DNA of 9,459 nucleotides from DATKIY01 sp035543875 (GTDB lineage: Bacteria > Actinomycetota > Actinomycetes > JAHEKZ01), in assembly GCA_035543875.1 (NCBI GenBank), contig DATKIY010000007.1, positions 1 to 9,459 of the forward strand, in the 5' to 3' direction. Numbering within the stretch: the stretch's first letter is position 1; each line of letters starts with the position of its first letter. A program made the position numbers and the translations under genes. Shown here piece by piece: positions 1-6,182 of this stretch. The notes under the pieces are model-generated. The model saw nothing but the letters and a program-made list of their open reading frames with translations. It did not search any database and was not told the DNA's origin.

Positions 1-611
1 TCTCTGGACGATCGGTGACGCTACTCACCGAGGTTGGCCCAACGTTCGGCAAAGCGAACATCCTGATCGACGGAGTCAAGAAGGCGACGATCAACAACTA
101 TGGAACCCGCGCCAAGTACGGGGTTCCCCGGACTGTGAAGAACCTCAAGTCAGGTAAGCATTCGTTGACTGTGCAGGTCCTCGGTCAGAAGGGTTCCAAG
201 CAGGGCAAGGGAACCTATGTGGCAATCGATGGTTTCAAGGTCGGTAAGAAGGTCACGGCCACGCCGGTACTGACCACAGTCGGCTGGCAACGCGCATCAA
301 GTGCTGGTGCCGACGGCGGCAAGTACGCGGTGGCTGACCTCAAGTCGCAAAGCGTTAAGTTCTCGTTCCGTGGGACTGGGCTAACGCTCGTGACAGCCCG
401 GGGAAAGGCTTACGGAAAAGCGTCGATCTACGTCGATGGAACGTTGGCCACCACGTTCGACAACTACGCCGGGTCAACAAGTTGGCAGGTCGCGCAGAAC
501 GTGACCGGCTTGACTGATGCCAATCACACGGTGGTCATCAAGGTGCTCGGAACTAAGAACTCGAGCGCCGCCAGCGCGGCCGTCGTGGTCGACGGGATCA
601 CTGTCAGCTAG
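1..611 (+). CDS. C-terminal fragment of a secreted-type protein with two tandem ~120-residue beta-sandwich-like modules
   Basis: The frame is open to the left edge, so the 5' end lies outside the window; the GTG at 15 is probably not the true start. Two modules align by eye. The first contains VTLLTEVGPTFGKANILIDG and the second GLTLVTARGKAYGKASIYVD, 122 residues apart. Both continue with a DNY/NNY turn, an H-S/T-L/V-V strand (GKHSLTVQVLG, NHTVVIKVLG) and end in a VxIDGFKV / VVVDGITV strand. The alternating hydrophobic strands, Gly/Asp turns, abundant Lys/Thr/Ser and lack of Cys resemble Ig-like or carbohydrate-binding-like modules at the C-termini of secreted actinobacterial wall or polysaccharide-active proteins. 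I do not recognise a named domain, and the catalytic or anchoring part, if any, lies upstream. It converges on ponA2; whether the two are functionally linked is unknown. Confidence 0.8.
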   Translation, partial: SGRSVTLLTEVGPTFGKANILIDGVKKATINNYGTRAKYGVPRTVKNLKSGKHSLTVQVLGQKGSKQGKGTYVAIDGFKVGKKVTATPVLTTVGWQRASSAGADGGKYAVADLKSQSVKFSFRGTGLTLVTARGKAYGKASIYVDGTLATTFDNYAGSTSWQVAQNVTGLTDANHTVVIKVLGTKNSSAASAAVVVDGITVS

Positions 612-633
612 CCCGTCAGTGCACTGGCCTAGC
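607..633. terminator. Possible bidirectional terminator between convergent stop codons
   Basis: The convergent genes leave 17 bp between their stops. Across both stops an imperfect inverted repeat pairs GCTAGcCC (607-614) with GGcCTAGC (626-633), with one C-C mismatch. Its centre overlaps the 10-bp perfect palindrome CAGTGCACTG (617-626). There is no U-tract in either direction. The position suggests a terminator, but the call rests on symmetry and context only. Confidence 0.35.
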
Positions 634-3160
634 CGTTGCCGCCGCCGTTGCCTTGCCCGTGTCCTTGTCCATGCCCGTTTCCGTGTCCGTTCCCGGGCTT
701 GTTGGGCTTGTCGGGCTTGGCGTTGCCACCACCGCTTGTCTCCGAGGGTGAGGGAGAGTTGTTTCCACCGCCTGAGTCACTGTTGGACGGTGTTGGCGAG
801 GGCGGTGGCGGTTCACCACTGCTCAAGTAGATGGTGACAGTTGTGCTCGGTGACACGCCCGCGCCTGCTCCCGGACTCGTGTACGCAACCAGACCCTTCT
901 CCTGGTAGGAGGCCACGTCGTAGTCAGCCACCTGAGCGGTCAGGCCGAGCTTCTCGATGCGCGAGGTCGCCTCCTCCTCACTCAGTCCAACGAGCGAGGG
1001 AACGGTGATGGTCTTCCCGTCGATGAGGTCCGGGTTCATGGGTGTGAAGCTGGTTGCCGGAACGCCTTCAAGAGCACCGATCATGGCGGCCTGCCAGATC
1101 GGCCCAGGCAGTGAGCTTCCGTAGACAATGGGGTAGTACTGGCCACCGATCGTGACATCTTCCATGGGGTAGTCCGCTGGCGCGTCGGGATGGCCGGCCC
1201 ATACGGCAGCAGCGAGGTCCGGCGTGTAACCGACGAACCAAACTGCACGGTTGTCGTCAGTCGTACCCGTCTTGCCAGCAGCCGGTCTTCCTAATCCCAG
1301 TTGCGCACCGGTGCGGCCGGCGATGTTGCCGTCGATCACGCCACCCAAGATGCTGTTGACGGCGTCGGCAACTTCTGGGTCAAAAGCTTGGTTGCACTGT
1401 CGGGGAGAGACGGGGATTTCGTTCTTGTCGTGGGTAGTGATCTGCGTGATGACGTAGGGGTCGCAGTGCTTTCCGCGCGCGGCGAATGTTGCGTATCCCT
1501 CGGCCATCGTGAGCGGGGTAACCCCAAACGCACCGCCGATAATCGATGGGCCGTACTGGAGATTGGTATCGGTAGCGGGATCGTGTCCGTAGGCATCTGT
1601 CACGCCAGCGCGAGACGCCGCTTCCATGACGTTACAGAGGCCAACACGCCGCGCCAATTCCGCGAAGTAGGTGTTAACAGAGAGTGCGGTCCCGGTTCGC
1701 ATGTCGTACGAACCGTTCTCAGACGTCGTGAAGTTCTTCACCGGCCACTCCGACACGGTGCCGCCGTCGCAGTTTTCAAAGGAACCGTAGGGGAACGTTC
1801 GCTGATACGGCGCTGAGAGACTTTCGTTGATGGGGAACCCGGCTTCGATCGCGGCGGCGAGGGTGAATGCCTTGAACGTCGAGCCTGGCTGTTGCCCGAG
1901 CGAGCCGCCGAATCCTTCGCTGACTCGCGGGTTGAACTTGTCGTCCACGGCGTTGTTGATATTGCTTTTTCCAGGACCGGTACCGAAATTCAGGCTCTGC
2001 GCCATTGCTTCGACATCGCCAGTGCCGGGTTGAATCATCGCAATCGCCGCTACCCGACCGCTGGGGTCGCCGATCGGCACTCTTGCCTCAACAGCCGTTT
2101 GTGCCGACTCCTGGGCTTGCATGTTAAGTGTGGTTCTGATGGTCAGTCCGCCGCCGTTGAGCAGTGCGCGCCGGTCCGCTCGGGTCTTGCCGTACGCAGG
2201 GTCAGACAGGAAGGTTTCCTCAACATACGCACAGAAAAACGGAACCTTCGAGACGGCACACCCTCGGGTCACCTCGCTGGGGTGCAGCATCTTTTCAAGT
2301 GACTGTGCCTTGTACTTGTCTGCTTCTTCTTGGCTCAGTTTGCCCAAATCGACCATGCGTTGCAGAACAACGTCACGCCGCTTCTCACTTTGGTTGGGGT
2401 GAACCAAGGGGTCGTAGAGCGACGGGTACTTGACGATGCCAGCGATCGTCGCCGCTTCTCCGGCGTTTAGATCGCTGGCGGGCTTAGAGAAATACCGTTG
2501 CGAAGCAACTTCAACGCCGTATGCCTGCGACCCGAAGTACGCGATGTTCAGATAGCCCTCGAGAATCTTCCCTTTGCTCCAACGCTGCTCCAGCCCGAGG
2601 GCGTAGCGAAGTTCCCGGATCTTGCGGCTTATCGAGTCTTCGGTGGCGGCCTTGCGTTCAGCTCGGGTTCCCGTTGACGCCAGCACGTTCTTGACGTACT
2701 GCTGTGTCAGCGTTGAGCCACCTTGAGTGACGCCGCCAGCCTGCGTGTTCGCCAGCACAGCTCGAATCGTGCCGATCAGGTCAATCCCGTTGTGCTCGTA
2801 GAACCTGGCGTCCTCGATGGCGACGATCGCGTCCTGCATTTCTGGCGAGATTTTGTCGAGCGGGACATAAACGCGGTTCTGGCTGTAGAAGGTTGCAAGG
2901 ACGGTGCCATCCGCAGCCAGGATGCGGGATCGCTGCTTGAGCGGGGGGACTTTCAGTGCGGCTGGCAGCGATTGGAAGTTCTCGGCTCCACGTTTGGCGG
3001 TGAGACCGATCAGCCCAACGGCCGGAAGCGCAAGTCCCGCGACGAGGAGTCCGGCCAGCACGCTAAGGCCCACAAAGAGACCAATGCGCGTGGCAAGGCC
3101 GTCCTTCGAAGAAGAGGAGGGGGAAGGGAAAGCCACCCCAAGAGGGTAAAGGACTGACAC
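629..3160 (-). CDS. ponA2: Class A penicillin-binding protein (PonA2 type), transglycosylase/transpeptidase with PASTA domain
   Basis: This bifunctional peptidoglycan synthase polymerises lipid II glycan strands and cross-links stem peptides outside the cytoplasmic membrane. A short cytoplasmic N-terminus is followed by one membrane helix (about residues 22-54). The GT51 domain shows EDARFYEHNGID (catalytic Glu 116) and QGGSTLTQQ (146-154). The transpeptidase domain shows STFK (nucleophile Ser 427), SVN (494-496) and KTGT (630-633). One PASTA domain covers about 715-782, typical of the actinobacterial PonA2 group. The tail from 783 is disordered Pro/Ser/Gly, then Lys-Pro, then Gly/His/Asn/Gln to residue 843. 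Cys 301 and Cys 310 bracket the linker before the transpeptidase domain and could form a disulfide. The start is GTG at 3160, preceded by GGGA about 6 nt upstream; a GTG at codon 9 is possible but has no ribosome-binding site. It is divergent from wblA, as in Streptomyces and mycobacteria. Confidence 0.95.
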   Translation of the reverse strand: MSVLYPLGVAFPSPSSSSKDGLATRIGLFVGLSVLAGLLVAGLALPAVGLIGLTAKRGAENFQSLPAALKVPPLKQRSRILAADGTVLATFYSQNRVYVPLDKISPEMQDAIVAIEDARFYEHNGIDLIGTIRAVLANTQAGGVTQGGSTLTQQYVKNVLASTGTRAERKAATEDSISRKIRELRYALGLEQRWSKGKILEGYLNIAYFGSQAYGVEVASQRYFSKPASDLNAGEAATIAGIVKYPSLYDPLVHPNQSEKRRDVVLQRMVDLGKLSQEEADKYKAQSLEKMLHPSEVTRGCAVSKVPFFCAYVEETFLSDPAYGKTRADRRALLNGGGLTIRTTLNMQAQESAQTAVEARVPIGDPSGRVAAIAMIQPGTGDVEAMAQSLNFGTGPGKSNINNAVDDKFNPRVSEGFGGSLGQQPGSTFKAFTLAAAIEAGFPINESLSAPYQRTFPYGSFENCDGGTVSEWPVKNFTTSENGSYDMRTGTALSVNTYFAELARRVGLCNVMEAASRAGVTDAYGHDPATDTNLQYGPSIIGGAFGVTPLTMAEGYATFAARGKHCDPYVITQITTHDKNEIPVSPRQCNQAFDPEVADAVNSILGGVIDGNIAGRTGAQLGLGRPAAGKTGTTDDNRAVWFVGYTPDLAAAVWAGHPDAPADYPMEDVTIGGQYYPIVYGSSLPGPIWQAAMIGALEGVPATSFTPMNPDLIDGKTITVPSLVGLSEEEATSRIEKLGLTAQVADYDVASYQEKGLVAYTSPGAGAGVSPSTTVTIYLSSGEPPPPSPTPSNSDSGGGNNSPSPSETSGGGNAKPDKPNKPGNGHGNGHGQGHGQGNGGGNG
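636..721 (-). repeat. Imperfect hexamer and nonamer tandem repeats coding the PonA2 tail
   Basis: On the + strand, eight hexamers of the form NTNYCC (GTTGCC, TTGCCC, GTGTCC, TTGTCC, ATGCCC, GTTTCC, GTGTCC, GTTCCC) occupy 647-694. Three nonamers (GGGCTTGTT, GGGCTTGTC, GGGCTTGGC) follow at 695-721. On the coding strand these give a Gly-X dipeptide array (X is N, H or Q) and AKPDKPNKP. Both unit lengths are multiples of three, so gain or loss of units keeps the frame. Confidence 0.8.
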
Positions 3161-3421
3161 GGGCGTCCCAACTTGTCCTCGTCCAGCCTCGTCATCCCTC
3201 GTGGACTCTGCGTCCTTTCAGATCCACGCGCTATCACCCGGTTGCCACCCTGACGGCAGGGCCAAGATCACGGAACGGTTACGGCACTCGTCACCCATAG
3301 TCCGTCGTGACCAGCACAGTTCCCCCATACGGGGGCTTACTGATCGACTCAAAACTGCCTACCGTCTCTGATTACGCGCCGTAACCAGAATGGGTAACGC
3401 TGGGGTGGTGCAGGACGATTC

Positions 3422-3441
3422 GATTACAGCCGGTTACAGCC
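3422..3441 (+). repeat. Tandem 10-bp direct repeat upstream of wblA
   Basis: GATTACAGCC (3422-3431) is followed immediately by GGTTACAGCC (3432-3441), differing at one base. The period is about one helical turn, so the two units face the same side of the DNA, as for half-sites of a dimeric direct-repeat-binding regulator. It lies 44 bp upstream of the wblA start codon, so it is either promoter-proximal or in the 5' leader. Confidence 0.6.
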
Positions 3442-3470
3442 ACCGGGCCCGCGGGGGTGGGGGGCTGCAG

Positions 3471-3485
3471 AGGGGGAGGGACCGT
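3471..3485 (+). promoter_or_regulatory. Ribosome-binding site that fixes the wblA start
   Basis: A purine-rich AGGGGGAGGG (3471-3480) lies 5 nt before ATG 3486. The frame is open further upstream to an ATG at 3390, but that start has no comparable site and would add 32 residues unlike the family. Confidence 0.75.
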
Positions 3486-3818
3486 ATGGCATGGATCGAG
3501 GACTGGCCCGCAGCTGCGGCGTGTCGAGCTACTGACCCGGATGCCTTGTTTGTACAAGGCGCCGCGCAAAACCGAGCCAAGGCATTTTGCATGGGGTGTT
3601 CGGTGCGCACCGAGTGTTTGGCCGATTCGCTCGACAACCGCGTTGAGTTCGGCGTGTGGGGCGGAATGACAGAGCGCGAGCGTCGTGCTCTTCTACGTCG
3701 CCGTCCAAACGTAACTTCGTGGCGCCGACTGCTGCAGACAGCGCGAGACAACTACGAGCGAGGCGATGTGGTCATCACGTTGCCGAGCGATCCGGCGGAG
3801 GTTACTGCTGCTGGGTGA
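3486..3818 (+). CDS. wblA: WhiB-family iron-sulfur regulator, WblA/WhiB4 type
   Basis: This is a 110-residue cytoplasmic [4Fe-4S] regulatory protein. The four cluster ligands are Cys 13, 35, 38 and 44 (C-X21-C-X2-C-X5-C). They are followed by the GVWGG turn (56-60) and a basic C-terminal segment RERRALLRRR, the DNA-contacting part of Wbl proteins. The stretch DPDALFVQGAAQNRAKAFC and the start MAWIEDW are, from memory, close to Streptomyces WblA. Synteny (ponA2 divergent on one side, the ArsA/Get3 pair convergent on the other) supports orthology with WblA in Streptomyces and WhiB4 in mycobacteria. Known roles are control of sporulation and secondary metabolism (WblA) and redox response (WhiB4); which applies here is inferred only. 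The upstream region is repeat-rich, suggesting complex regulation. The gene ends inside the 3810-3829 palindrome. Confidence 0.95.
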   Translation: MAWIEDWPAAAACRATDPDALFVQGAAQNRAKAFCMGCSVRTECLADSLDNRVEFGVWGGMTERERRALLRRRPNVTSWRRLLQTARDNYERGDVVITLPSDPAEVTAAG

Positions 3819-3829
3819 CGTCACCCAGC
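3810..3829. terminator. Perfect 20-bp palindrome containing both convergent stop codons
   Basis: GCTGGGTGAC followed by its exact complement GTCACCCAGC forms a perfect dyad. The wblA stop TGA (3816-3818) and the ATPase stop TGA (3823-3821 on the minus strand) sit symmetrically in it, 2 bp apart. Because of the symmetry both genes encode the same last bases. In RNA either transcript could fold a GC-rich hairpin of about 8 bp with a short loop, without a U-tract. A bidirectional terminator is the likeliest role; a dimeric operator is possible. Confidence 0.6.
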
Positions 3830-4978
3830 CAGGGCTGTTCCAATTGTTCGTAGCCCCGGTAGGTCGTGCACATCTCCGGCGAGTGCAGGTGCTACTGCAA
3901 CTGCAACGCCGGGGTGTGCGCCGGTAAACCTTTGGAGCAGGTGCTGTTCGCTCGCGATGCGCCTCATCGTGTCCGCGTGCAGCCGCAAGAGTCCTGCCGT
4001 CAGCGCATGGTCGCGCTGCTCTGCGAGGTCTTCAGCTGCACCAGCGGCACGTTCGGCTGAGAGCTCGGGGGCGACAGTGGCGTGAACTCGATTCAAAACA
4101 AGTCCAGCCAAAGGCATTTCGTCGGTACGTAGACGTTCGACAAAGTAGGACGCCTCGCGAAGGGCGTCGCGTTCTGGTGCGGCAACGACCACAAAGGCGG
4201 TCTGCGGCGCCTTGAGCAGGGCGTAGGTGGCCTCGGCTCGCTCTCGAAAGCCTCCGAAGATGCTGTCCAGGCCTGTCACCAGGGTCTGGAGATCAGTGAG
4301 TAGCTGTGCGCCGAGAATCTTGGTGAGTGCGCCAGTCACGAGCGAGAATCCGGCGCCGAGCACCTTCATGTACGCCCGCCCTCCGGCGCGTGCTGGTGCA
4401 ACTAGAAGTCGAATGAACCGCCCGTCGAGAAACGATCCCAAGCGTTCCGGAGCATCGAGAAAGTCCAGTGCGGAACGACTCGGAGGGGTGTCGACAATGA
4501 CGAGATCCCAAGTGTTCGATTCGAGTGCCTGCTGGTGGAGCTGGCCGAGTTTTTCCATCGCCATGTACTCCTGGGTTCCGGCGAAGGAACTTGACAGAGT
4601 TTGGTAAAACGGATTGGCCAGAATCTGTTCGGCTCGACCCGGGTCCGCATGTTGTTCGACGATCTCATCGAACGTCCGCTTCATATCCAACATCATCGCG
4701 AAAAGCACGCCCTCGCCTTCGCCGACTCCGGGAACCAACCGTGGCGTGTTGTCCAGTTGTTCGAGCCCCAGCGACTGTGCGAGTCGGCGCGCGGGGTCGA
4801 TGGTCAGAACGCACACGCGACGGCCACGATCAGCTGCTCGTACGGCTAGCGCAGCGGCAGTCGTAGTTTTGCCAACGCCACCAGAACCGCAGCAAACCAG
4901 GATTTGGGTGTTCGGGTCGTCGATCGTGGCGTCAAGATTCAACCGCCCATGGGTCGAGGCCCGAGCCTGCGGATTCAT
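3821..4978 (-). CDS. ArsA/Get3-like ATPase, second subunit (Rv3680-like), with atypical P-loop
   Basis: This 385-residue P-loop ATPase of the SIMIBI/ArsA-Get3 class has P-loop GSGGVGKTTT (31-40), the switch I-like TIDPARRLA (59-67), the switch II-like VDTPPSRSALDFLD (162-175) and the base-recognition Asn in LNRVHA (295-300). The signature Lys of the deviant Walker A motif (KGGxGK) is replaced by Ser 32; it is present in the partner gene. A hydrophobic, Gly- and Leu-rich stretch at about 204-243 lies where Get3-type proteins carry client-binding helices. It is the downstream gene of a two-gene operon with a 4-nt ATGA overlap. In M. tuberculosis the orthologous pair Rv3679/Rv3680 has been described as Get3-like (BagA/BagB) and linked to glycerol metabolism and stress resistance; I recall this without checking. 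Arsenite or anion transport, as in old annotations, is not supported here: there is no ArsB or ArsR neighbour. Confidence 0.9.
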   Translation of the reverse strand: MNPQARASTHGRLNLDATIDDPNTQILVCCGSGGVGKTTTAAALAVRAADRGRRVCVLTIDPARRLAQSLGLEQLDNTPRLVPGVGEGEGVLFAMMLDMKRTFDEIVEQHADPGRAEQILANPFYQTLSSSFAGTQEYMAMEKLGQLHQQALESNTWDLVIVDTPPSRSALDFLDAPERLGSFLDGRFIRLLVAPARAGGRAYMKVLGAGFSLVTGALTKILGAQLLTDLQTLVTGLDSIFGGFRERAEATYALLKAPQTAFVVVAAPERDALREASYFVERLRTDEMPLAGLVLNRVHATVAPELSAERAAGAAEDLAEQRDHALTAGLLRLHADTMRRIASEQHLLQRFTGAHPGVAVAVAPALAGDVHDLPGLRTIGTALAG

Positions 4979-5946
4979 GGCATATCCGGTTTTTGTAGCT
5001 GCTCGGCGAGTGAGTACAGACCCGACAAGTCAATTCCGTCGGGCTGCCAAGCGAGCTCAACTAACGGTTGGTTCAGTGACTTCAACCGGCGGCGTTCCGC
5101 GCGTTCGAGTCTGACGCGCTCAGCGTGAGCTGACGCTTCCTGCATCAAAGCGTCGACAAGGCCCGCGTGACCTTGCAGGCCGGCCGCGGCCAGCCCTGAC
5201 GTCACTTCCGATCGGTCAAGCTCGCCGTTGCCCGCCGCTGCCAGAGCGGCGCCGCGCAGAGCGGGCGTCCTGACCTGGTTGACGATGATCGAGCCAACCG
5301 GGAGTCCTGAATCCTGGAGGTCGGCGATACCGTCAATGGTCTCTTGCGTTGGCATCTCCTCAAGCAACGTGACAAGGTGCACCGCCGTCTGCGGTGAACG
5401 GATCAGCCCCATGATGGCGTCTGCTTGGCGGCGGATGGGTCCGACTTTTGCCAAACCCGCAACTTCGTTGTTGACGTTGAGGAAACGGGTGATCCGCCCG
5501 GTCGGCGGTGCATCCAAAACGACGTAGTCGTACGTACGGTTCGAACCACTGCGCCGCCGAACAGCTTCGTAGGCCTTTCCCGTTAAAAGCACATCGCGGA
5601 CGCCGGGCGCCACGGTTGTTGCGAATTCGACCGCACCTATCTTCCGCAATGCTTTGCTTGCGCGCCCCAGTCGGTAGTACATCTCCAGGTACTCACGGAG
5701 CGCTTCTTCGGGGTCAACAGCAAGTGCAAAGACGTCTCCGCTATGCGGCGCAACGGCTACTTTGCGTTCTTCGTAGGGCAAAGGTGGGACATCAAACAGT
5801 TGGGCGATGCCTTGACGACCCTCAACCTCCATCAGAAGGACATTTTGTCCGCCTGATGCCAGCGCGATGGCTAACGCCGCTGCAACGGTGGTCTTACCGG
5901 TACCGCCTTTGCCGGTGACGACATGGAGGCGGGCATTGCTGCTCAT
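4975..5946 (-). CDS. ArsA/Get3-like ATPase, first subunit (Rv3679-like)
   Basis: This 323-residue SIMIBI-class ATPase has a canonical deviant Walker A TGKGGTGKTT (11-20, signature Lys 13, catalytic-loop Lys 18). It also shows the switch II-like LDAPPTGRITRFL (144-156), close to DTAPTGHTLRLL of ArsA/Get3, and NQVR (223-226) as the adenine-recognition segment. The C-terminus (265-290) is a charged Arg/Glu-rich helix. It is the first gene of the ATPase operon; its TGA overlaps the ATG of the second gene, so co-production and a heteromeric complex are likely (inference). The ATG at 5946 is the first in frame, and only a weak purine stretch precedes it. No membrane segment is apparent, so it should be cytosolic, perhaps delivering hydrophobic clients or working on a membrane partner. 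The true substrate in actinobacteria is unsettled. Confidence 0.9.
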   Translation of the reverse strand: MSSNARLHVVTGKGGTGKTTVAAALAIALASGGQNVLLMEVEGRQGIAQLFDVPPLPYEERKVAVAPHSGDVFALAVDPEEALREYLEMYYRLGRASKALRKIGAVEFATTVAPGVRDVLLTGKAYEAVRRRSGSNRTYDYVVLDAPPTGRITRFLNVNNEVAGLAKVGPIRRQADAIMGLIRSPQTAVHLVTLLEEMPTQETIDGIADLQDSGLPVGSIIVNQVRTPALRGAALAAAGNGELDRSEVTSGLAAAGLQGHAGLVDALMQEASAHAERVRLERAERRRLKSLNQPLVELAWQPDGIDLSGLYSLAEQLQKPDMP

Positions 5947-6023
5947 GCTCTGCTTATGTCTGCTCGTGCGGAAGCGACCACGTCGCTGACACTACGCCGC
6001 ATCCCCCCGGATAGGGTCAGGTC
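5947..6023. promoter_or_regulatory. Divergent promoter region between the ATPase operon and the DUF4177 operon
   Basis: Two opposing weak promoters can be drawn in 77 bp. Rightwards, CTGACA (5986-5991) and TAGGGT (6012-6017) are 20 bp apart; the -10 box ends 7 nt before the A of ATG 6024, as expected for a leaderless mRNA. Leftwards, CTGACC (6020-6015) and TAGTGT (5994-5989) would give a leader of about 35 nt. The 20-bp spacers are longer than ideal. This is motif matching only. Confidence 0.3.
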
Positions 6024-6182
6024 ATGACGAAGTGGGAGTACGCCACCGCACCTTTACTCATCCATGCGACCAAGCAAATCCTCGATACCTGGGGTGAGGA
6101 CGGCTGGGAGCTCGTCCAAGTTGTCCCGGGTCCCAACGCGGAGCAGCTCGTTGCTTACTTCAAACGCCCGAAGGAGTCGTAA
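6024..6182 (+). CDS. DUF4177 mini-protein (Rv3678A-like)
   Basis: A 52-residue open frame, starting MTKWEYATAPLL and ending AYFKRPKES, has a central ILDTWGEDGWELVQVVPGP (19-37). The WEYxxxPL start, the W-G-x-x-GWELVxV core and the terminal YFKR strand are the hallmarks of DUF4177-type small proteins, which form a compact alpha-beta fold; no molecular function is established. The same mini-gene sits at this place in mycobacteria (Rv3678A) and Streptomyces, which supports a real gene despite its size. Its stop TAA overlaps the ATG of the next gene by one base (TAATG), so translation of the two is probably coupled. The start is ATG 6024, with AGG about 4 nt upstream or possibly a leaderless transcript. 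Confidence 0.88.
   Translation: MTKWEYATAPLLIHATKQILDTWGEDGWELVQVVPGPNAEQLVAYFKRPKES

Larger units (their letters stand above)
3161..3485. promoter_or_regulatory. Divergent ponA2-wblA intergenic region with repeated GTTAC/GTAAC motifs
   Basis: This region holds no convincing gene but must hold the promoters of ponA2 (leftward) and wblA (rightward). Visible elements are: GGTTAC at 3277-3282; GTCAC (3290-3294) facing GTGAC (3307-3311); a CCCCC-ATAC-GGGGG inverted repeat (3322-3335); a perfect 13-bp palindrome TTACG-CGC-CGTAA (3372-3384); GGGTAAC (3392-3398); and the tandem pair GATTACAGCC / GGTTACAGCC (3422-3441). A weak promoter-like pair for wblA is TTACTG (3337-3342) and TACCGT (3360-3365), 17 bp apart. 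The motif density suggests binding by a regulator, possibly an OmpR-family response regulator; which one cannot be told here. Confidence 0.5.

Noticed and set aside
3290..3311. GTCAC-N12-GTGAC as a BldD or Crp operator
   Set aside because: The half-sites face the opposite way from the GTGA...TCAC arrangement those regulators use, and the spacing fits neither.
3322..3335. CCCCC-ATAC-GGGGG as a CsoR-type copper operator
   Set aside because: It resembles C-rich/G-rich metal-sensor operators only loosely, lacks the flanking bases expected, and no copper gene is nearby. Kept only as an unassigned inverted repeat.
3390..3485. N-terminal extension of WblA from ATG 3390 (32 extra residues)
   Set aside because: The extension has no family similarity, lies over the repeat-rich regulatory DNA, and a strong ribosome-binding site precedes ATG 3486, where the typical WblA beginning starts.
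4614..5114. Plus-strand open frame of 166 codons across the two ATPase genes
   Set aside because: It is antisense to two clear P-loop genes, spans their junction and shows only low-complexity Arg/Ser-rich sequence; typical shadow frame of GC-rich coding DNA.
3821..5946. Arsenite efflux ATPases
   Set aside because: Sequence class fits ArsA/Get3, but there is no arsB, arsR or arsD nearby, no metalloid Cys triad is apparent, and synteny points to the conserved actinobacterial Get3-like pair.
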